Of a stretch of 64,000 nucleotides of DNA, positions 57,647-64,000 are shown piece by piece. The translations under genes were made by a program, and so were the position numbers. The notes under the pieces were generated by a model. That model was given only the letters and a program-made list of their open reading frames with translations. It was not told where the DNA came from and searched no databases. The stretch is from Heliocidaris erythrogramma (Eukaryota; Echinodermata; Echinoidea; Camarodonta; Echinometridae), in assembly GCA_025617745.1 (NCBI GenBank), contig CM046854.1:56632258-56696257 (forward strand). The letters are read 5' to 3'. How positions within the stretch are numbered: the stretch's first letter is position 1; every line of letters begins with the position of its first letter.

Positions 57647-59066
57647 CAAGTGGTGCTGCAGAGTGAACTCTCCAAAATGTACTAGACCCCATGTGAGTGC
57701 TCCAGAGCAGTGGCACATCTTGCCCCCTTCAATCCAAACTTCAGCTACAAGCTTTCCTCTAAACACTGCAGCTGGTGTTGGTGTCACAGGTTCCTAAGAA
57801 GTAAAAGGAAAGAAATTTACCAGGTCACTGGGCATGATAAAGTACAATCATCTTATGATTCCTCCTTAGAACTACAGAAGTACATGTATGTAGGAAAAAG
57901 GGTAGAGGAAATGAGAAAAAAATTGAGCTAAATCTAGTGTCATACTCTAAACTTTAACCCCATGTAATTTAGGTGAACAATTTCCTGCATCAGATTCAGA
58001 CCACTCCCCCCACTTATGTTACATCATCTCTTAATAGTATCTTTATGGTAGAATGGAATAGTGGTTGCAACATGTTTTGGGAAGAAAAGGTTTAAATTGT
58101 CATTTACCTTGTCTACAACATACATCATGTCCTTCTCGCCAAGCAGGTGTGGTATGGCCAGAAGGGAGTGTCAGATCTGGAAGTTAATCAGACAAATTAT
58201 ATTAAATCTATGAAAGTTCTGGCATTCACATAACAAACAATTGATATGGAGTAGCTTTTTAAAGCAACTTGATGTACATGCCTGTTATTAACACATGTAC
58301 AGACATATAAAACATGAGAGTTCTGTGACAGAGTCTACATAAGTAAAGAAGAAAATTAAATATTTTATTTTGAAGACAAAATCTTCAAGCCCTCCTCCTG
58401 TTTGGAATGGTAAACATGAAGACCATTTGCAAAATGCATTCAAAACTTTTAAACAAATACTGACCTTTCATTTGGTCTTTCTCAATACACTCCTGGATGA
58501 GGGCATTGTATTCCTTGAAGAGACAGCTTGTGGAACCAAGGGTCGAATTCCTCCAAACGTGGATTCCATCTCTTTCAGAATCTGTAAATTCAAAAAAAAT
58601 ATATCACAGCATTATTCTTGTTTTGTTCTGTTAGAGAAAGTATAAGACATGAAATTTATCGAAAATAATCCTAAGAATGGACAATATTTTTAAAAGCTGA
58701 TTACTAAAGCTGACATCCATAATGAATTTGTATGCATGCTTTGAACATCATAAAAACAAGGTAGAGGGAATCAAATTAAAACATCCTTTTGCCTGAAAAA
58801 TTGTGTACATGTATACAACTACATGTATTATCTGTTTCTGATAATTAAGTCCAGATTTTTTATAAACATCTAATTACCCAAAACTCCAAGTCTCCAACTT
58901 CAGGATGGGGAACTCCTGCACCTCAAAAGAAACTTGGTTGGTTCTATATTGAGCTCGGTGAGTCCTAGTGCGCCTCATGATACATGTATCTCCTATGACA
59001 CCTTTATCTGGGTTGCGCCTCCTCACAAGCACTTTAACTCTTTTCTTCTTCTCCTTGGATATCATC
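57647..59066 (-). pseudogene. Splice-bounded exon-like pieces of an unidentified gene
   Basis: Four minus-strand segments have clean borders: 59066-58878 (189 nt, KKKRVKVLVRRRNPDKG), 58581-58465 (117 nt, poly-T acceptor, EYNALIQECIEKDQMK), 58176-58108 (69 nt, HSLLAIPHLLGEKDMMYVV) and from 57793 downward (EPVTPTPAAVFRGKLVAEVW). The first three lengths are multiples of three, but the best-looking frames do not stay in phase across borders and one contains a stop, so the set looks like a decayed gene copy. The last piece runs without a donor into the histone segment. The parent gene is not recognised. Confidence 0.4.
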
Positions 59067-59654
59067 CTTCAAAGTGAAAACAGAATATGCGAAAATAATT
59101 CTAAGAGTTTGAAACTCAATTCTTCCTGTGGACAAAAATAAATCACCCACACTTTACCTTACCAAATAGCAATAGTCTAGGTGTACAGTGCATAATGTCT
59201 TTATTAATTGCATACTTAGATATCAGAATGGAGATTCAGCCCACCTCACACAATGTGATTAGATGCGTTCAGATCAGAATTAAACCATTGCCCACTTATG
59301 CATGTACTGTACAAGCTTATCTGAAGATAGATTTTGTGTGTATTAGTGGGAAGTGGTACATTCTAGATCATTCATACATGAGAAGAAAATATTTAAAATT
59401 TCATTTTCAACTCTGAAACGTCAAATTTTTAGCATATATAGTGCGAGTTGACAAGTTCCTGAATCAGGTAAAATAGCAAATTCAAGAATATCAAATCTTG
59501 CTTGGATCAAATTTGTTGTCTGTTACTACTGCAACAGTGAATGTTTGACACAGTCCCACATATGCAAGGGACAAATAGTATGAGTGACGATTGCCTAAGA
59601 CCGCATTCAACACCCTTGATCATTGATCATTGGACAGGATCACTCATAGCGGCA

Positions 59655-59945
59655 TCGTGTCATGGTCTAGTGGATACGTCACCGGACTGGGGATCTCATG
59701 GTTTGTGGTTCGAGTCCCGCCGCGGCACTAATGTCCTTTGGCAAAACATTCATTTACATTTGCCACTCTCCAGCCAGGTGTAGTAAATGGGTACCTGGTA
59801 GGAATTTATTCCTTGAATGCTTAGGGCAGCTGAGCTAAAGCCAGGGTAATAATACTCCTTTGTAGGTGCCTTGAGCATCCTCTGGGATGGATACGTGCGC
59901 AATATACATGTAATAAATGTAGCTATTATTATTGTTATAATATAC
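59655..59945 (+). mobile_element. tRNA-derived SINE, copy 2
   Basis: Box A TGGTCTAGTGGATACG, box B GGTTCGAGTCC, then CACTAATGTCCTTTGGCAAA, GGTACCTGGTAGGAATTTAT and a 3' end GCGCAATATACATG with ATT-rich tail. Better preserved than the copy at 24636. It abuts the left arm of the palindrome at 59948. Confidence 0.9.
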
Positions 59946-59947
59946 CC

Positions 59948-61325
59948 TCGGACGGTCGTACACCTCAACACTTTCAAATGCCACTGCACAAAAATTCACT
60001 CAAAATCAGCATTTAATTTACAAATATAAACACTAAGTAACATATCCATGAAATACAATAAATTCAGCTCACTGATGTTGGAAAATATTTATTTAAAAAA
60101 TTAAATTTACGGGGTATCGAAGTCATTGTATTTCTTGGTCACCGCGAGCGCCGACATCTCCCCCAAAACATTAAGTTGGCAAAAATTTGGTCCCTGTTGC
60201 ACATACGTAAAAGTCCCGGTTTTCTGTGTGCGCAATTGTAGAGATCGATATCGGTGTGATATGGAGTTTCTTTGTGAACAAAATTTTATTGGCTAAGTTT
60301 AGTCTAAAACATTGGCAGAATGAAAACAACATCATGTGATGGCGAAAAAAAAAAAATCAGGGATTTCTTCAGGGAATTCTTCCTAAGACCTAACGGCCAT
60401 TCGAGGTAAGAATTACATTTTAAGAGCTGAATTTGAAAGGAAGTATATTTATCTTATTCCCCCCCCCCCCCCCATACAGCTTGCGATAGAAAATGCAGCA
60501 GTAAACTTTTTTGGCATTGTTCGTTCTTACTGGGTCAACGACCACGATTACTTACATTGTTTTTTGTCCATCCCATCCACACCAAATAACTTGGTGTGGA
60601 TGGGATGGACAAAAAACAATGTACCTCAAGTGATTACCTCAAAGCCTTCTTTACAGGAAAGGCCATCTTCTTTAACAACATGTTTAGACTTTGCGCTAGC
60701 CTAGGACCTGGTGCTTGCCACTCATAGCTACATTATTGTAAAAGAGTTGGTATTTTCTATCACATGTACTAAAGGTATGGGGGGAAAATAAGATAAATAT
60801 TTTAAATACCTTGCTTTCAAATTCAGCCCTTAAAAATCTCACTCCTACCATGCCTACATCAAATGGCCGTTATGAAGAACTTTCCATATTTCCAGCAAAA
60901 TCCAAAGTCAAAATCATGCCCGCGTGTTGTTTACATACCGACGATGTTTTAGACTAAAATCGGCCAATAAAATTTTTGTCCATGAAGAAACTCGGGATCG
61001 CAAGCGCAAATCGTTCTCTACGATCGCGGACACAGAAAATCGGGACTTTTCCGTGTACGGGATAGGGACCAAATTTTTAACGCAGCGACCAGGAAATGTA
61101 CACAATGACTCCGATAGCTCGTATCGCGAGAATCGACAGTAAATTACGGATTTCATTTTTGGATCATCTTTTCCAACATCGTCATCGGTGAGCATGGTGA
61201 GTTGAATTTATTGTATTTCTTGGAATATATTGGGGTCGGTTTTTGTAAATTAAATGCTGATTTTGAGTGAATGTTGGTGACTTTTGTGCAGTGGTGTTTG
61301 AAAAAGTTGAGCCGTATGACTGCCT
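59948..61325. repeat. 1.4-kb imperfect palindrome
   Basis: The left arm 59948-60585 and right arm 60591-61325 are inverted copies. Matching blocks are GTAAATTAAATGCTGATTTT with GAGTGAAT, GATGTTTTAGACTAAA, CCAATAAAATTTT, GGGACCAAATTTTT, TTTCAAATTCAGC and AATGGCCGT. At the centre, 33-base arms starting TACATTGTTTTTTGTCCATC are perfect around a 5-base loop (60586-60590). The outer arms have diverged by small changes and C-run length, the centre not, so the centre is younger or was corrected. Confidence 0.85.
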
Positions 61326-62430
61326 TAGATTCTACACACGAAGTATAGGAATGTAGCGGGGATGTAGTATGAGTGGTCATGGTGGTGGTGCTTGCCTTTT
61401 GGCTTTTCCAATTCCAGCAATCAGCATGTCCAGCCAAAAACATGAAAAAGCAAAAAGATAACCCTTTTTTCTTTAGTTTGGGGGACTCCTTCCATGCGTC
61501 CTGTTGGCTAGATGTATACCAGAAACAATATTGTGCCCTATTACTGATAATAATTTCGGTACAATAACAATAAATGGGCAAGAAAACGTGAAATTTGGTA
61601 GACAGATCAGATCAAAACTGGTCTAAGGCTGCCAATGACAAAAACGTTACACAAAATTGAACAGATGGGACTGGGTTATTGACATGCGTAAATATTGTTG
61701 CTCGATCTTGTTTACACTGTTATTTTGTGTTTAAATTAGTGAAATATATATTAAAATGCACATGATGTCATGCCATGACTTTATCACACAGAGGTTATAT
61801 TCTACAAGACATAAAAGCATATTTTACGCTTACTGTTAACGCTGAAAGCTCACCAGAGAGAAATGATATCGTGCGGCTGATTTGAATTTCGTGCGAATCG
61901 CAAGCGCAGCGCAGCGCTAGCACGGATGCTCATGCAATGCAGCTCAGAGATTGATCGGCCAATCGCGGCGCACGTATTAAAGCGATACGAATACGGCATT
62001 TTTTTTTTTTTTTTTTTCAATAATTTATGAAACAAATAATTTACGTTTGAATAAAATACAGCTTAAAATGGGTTATAATGAAATAAAATGCAATTCTAAA
62101 AGATATACTATGGCAGAAACTGTAACACTTACCCTGTTTAACTTCATGTTCAGCATTTTCGTGGGCATTTTCTGTCTATCGATTTCATTGGCCAATGATG
62201 TTTAGACGGGCGAAGTTGACGTAGTCTTTCGGCCAAAACGTTCAAAATTGTCTCGAAAGTACAGTTCATTTATGAGACTAAATAGTTTGCAGATGAACAT
62301 GTTACTACAAAAGTATGTCATAATATAACCGATGAAATATTAAATTTAATGACAAACTTGAATAATTACTAAAACAGGACACCAAACAAAAGACTACACG
62401 TTATAGCGCAGCATACTTTTGAGACTAACA
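61326..62430. other. No gene recognised
   Basis: Interior right part of the composite element. Contains an A/T run at 62000-62018 and CG-containing text near 61880-61990; no exon or repeat end found. Confidence 0.45.
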
Positions 62431-62575
62431 AAAGGTACAAGTTTGCACCCTCTTCCGATTTATCATTGAAATTACTCAAAATGGTACAATATTGCACCAT
62501 TTACGAAGTTTGCTGCACATTGCACCTTTTTTCGAATGTTTGCACCATTTGTGCACCTTTAATTCTAAGTGTGTA

Positions 62576-62613
62576 AATTAAAATTCCTCCCATCAAGCTT
62601 CTTCGTTTACTAA
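62576..62613. mobile_element. Right-hand remainder of the interrupted SINE-like unit
   Basis: AATTAAAATTCCTCCCATCA to AGCTTCTTCGTTTAC is the sequence expected to follow 54110 if the composite element is removed; compare 53825-53862. Confidence 0.75.
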
Positions 62614-62879
62614 GAATTATATAGTTGTTCTGATTTCTTGTCTTCTCGTATAAGCGTTGACAGACTCCAGATTTCGGAGCAATATAACAAAATAGGTTTT
62701 ATACATGCGTCAAATAGTTTTATATTCAAGTTTCAAGTTTATTTTATTCAAATGTTTACCTTCAAAAAGCAAAGGTACGTGAACTCATCAGTAATTACCC
62801 AATATATGCAGACAGCATGACATATTCCAACATCAAAATACTCAGGTTAATAACAACAGCAGCAAAATTGATAAAATAT

Positions 62880-63480
62880 GCCCCCCCCCCCCTAAAAAAA
62901 ATAATAATAATAAATAAATAAATACAAAATAAAATTAAAAAGATTTAAAAAAACAAGAATAAAACAATATATACATGCATGGGAAGAAGAATTTACATAG
63001 TTTAATTTTTAAAGAAATCAATTTCTATTTTTAGTTCATGACTATCTTTTATGCATCTATTTTTGCTATGATTTTTTGCAGTGAATAACCTCTTTCTCTG
63101 TTGTTCACATTCATCACTAAACCAGTGTTTATTATCTGATTTCCTTTTGGATGTTCTACATATATTTTCTGGCATACTTTTGCTTTACCATTTTACACCC
63201 ATCACTACTGGTACAAAACACTTCACCAATCATGTCCATTATTAGTGTGTCAATATTGTCTTGACAAATATCTGTATTTTACATTTCTTGTAGCCGATCG
63301 AAAACCTGTTCAATATATTTAACAGCACTAATATCAATGTTTTTAACAAAGTTATCCTTCTTATCAGAAGACCATGTAGCTCTAGTGTTGCTGTTAAAAA
63401 ATTCAACACCATCACAAGTCTCAAAATTATCCTGAGGATACAAAATAGTCCTATAGGCTATAGACACTATTTTTATAGGT
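62880..63480 (-). mobile_element. Truncated LINE fragment, endonuclease-RT linker
   Basis: Minus-strand text gives YRTILYPQDNFETCDGVEFF, SAVKYIEQVFDRLQEM and then KHWFSDECEQQRKRLFTAKN, the W-F-x-x-E-C block that lies between endonuclease and reverse transcriptase in CR1/L2-type LINEs. Stops interrupt it. C- and AAT-rich runs (62880-62930) border it. Confidence 0.6.
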
Positions 63481-63504
63481 TATTTAACTTGGTATAGCAG
63501 TGTG

Positions 63505-63580
63505 CACTTTCGACCCGCCAGAAATGCCCCCAAGGAAAGCCGGATGCAAGGACAATGACAATGACAATGACAATGATATT
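63505..63580. repeat. Repeat end with GACAAT tandem tail
   Basis: CGACCCGCCAGAAATGCCCC, shared inverted with 43700-43740 (GGGGGCATTTCCGGCGGGCG), runs into about four GACAAT units (63551-63576) and TATTATTTTATTCCC. Read on the minus strand this looks like a LINE or SINE 3' end with its tail. Confidence 0.5.
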
Positions 63581-64000
63581 ATTTTATTCCCATATCACAC
63601 ATTGACAGGGTATAGGAGAATGCAATTATACATGAACATAATTATAATCATTATTGTATTCAATCAAATAATTTACATAGCATTTGAAGTATATCGTTTG
63701 CAAATACATATTCAGCAAATTAAAAAGAAAAAAGAAAAAATAACAATCGAACACAAAGGCAAATAACAAACAATATTCAATTGAGTAAGTAAATTAATAC
63801 ATAATCCATGAATAACAGAAATAATTCTACAATATCCCAAAGAATTGATTGATTGATTGATGCAAAATTTATTTCATCTCATTTTTCCATATATACAAAT
63901 AACAATATATAACAAAACAATATGATAACAATGTACAGAATCATGAAATGAAAAAGGAACCTACTGGAAAGCATAGCTTGTTTGTGTAGGTTCCCAAGAA

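Larger units (their letters stand above)
54113..62573. mobile_element. 8.46-kb composite TIR element
   Basis: Begins CACACTTAGAAATAAAGGTA and ends, inverted, CACACTTAGAATTAAAGGTG; TA flanks both ends (54111-54112, 62574-62575). The host sequence left of it (AAAAAATTTGTTTA) continues right of it (AATTAAAATTCCTCCC) as in the uninterrupted unit at 53788-53862. This argues for one insertion rather than two unrelated ends. GGTGCAA words fill both termini. The cargo comprises a TTAA MITE, histone fragments, exon-like pieces, a SINE and a palindrome. No transposase was found. TA duplication is used by Tc1/mariner and some other DDE families; assignment is open. Confidence 0.65.

Noticed and set aside
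57644-57793. Similarity of AAVFRGKLVAEVWIEGG to the macro domain of macroH2A (the H2A piece lies alongside)
   Set aside because: The match is vague, and an adjacent H1 fragment points to a histone cluster source instead; a profile search would decide.
1-64000. LTR retrovirus-like or Polinton-like elements
   Set aside because: I found no paired LTRs, gag/pol/env-type motif order, integrase zinc finger or protein-primed polymerase motifs. All reverse transcriptase text fits LINE or Penelope families.

Overview
This window reads as an intergenic and intronic stretch of a marine invertebrate genome, most likely a sea urchin or a close echinoderm relative. The reasons are introns with clean GT-AG borders, a very dense load of short inverted-repeat transposons, tRNA-headed SINEs, CR1/L2-like LINEs and Penelope-like elements, many long poly-G/poly-C and dinucleotide runs, and histone H1 and H2A fragments of sea-urchin type. 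The species cannot be proved from sequence alone. There is no bacterial-style operon and no CRISPR array. I saw no LTR retrovirus or Polinton hallmarks.

The one well-supported host gene lies on the minus strand from about 35.88 kb down to 10.02 kb. Seven coding exons join in frame with every intron in phase 1. They encode a predicted type I membrane protein of about 324 residues: signal peptide, a V-set-like Ig domain split over two exons, a second Ig domain, a Ser/Thr-rich stalk, one membrane helix and a short basic tail. Its first intron is about 19.9 kb and holds most of the repeats between 15.9 and 35.8 kb.

Layout: 1.4-4.5 kb, a decayed full-structure LINE (endonuclease plus reverse transcriptase). 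5-9.6 kb, small foldback and hAT-like elements. 10-15.9 kb, exons 7 to 2 of the Ig gene with a Penelope-like element inserted antisense in an intron. 16.8-17.9 kb, a terminal-inverted-repeat (TIR) element with arrays of a 12-bp motif facing each other. 18.1-20.4 kb, a larger TIR element carrying a LINE fragment. 21-33 kb, SINE, MITEs, a minisatellite and two head-to-head Penelope endonuclease fragments. 34.5-43.7 kb, repeats only, apart from Ig exon 1 and its TATA box. 43.8-47 kb, a telomere-type repeat, a tRNA-Arg-like remnant and a 360-bp purine tract. 48.4-49.2 kb, a probable divergent promoter with first exons on both strands. 49.4-52.5 kb, an inverted copy of the 42.6 kb repeat and a decayed LINE.

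The most unusual object is the stretch 54113-62573. It appears to be one 8.46-kb TIR element inserted at a TA inside a SINE-like repeat, whose related, uninterrupted copy is still visible at about 53.79-53.86 kb. It carries tandem palindromic GGTGCAA arrays, a nested TTAA MITE, a chimera of histone H1 and H2A fragments, splice-bounded exon-like pieces, a SINE and a 1.4-kb imperfect palindrome. This looks like a composite, gene-fragment-capturing DNA element.
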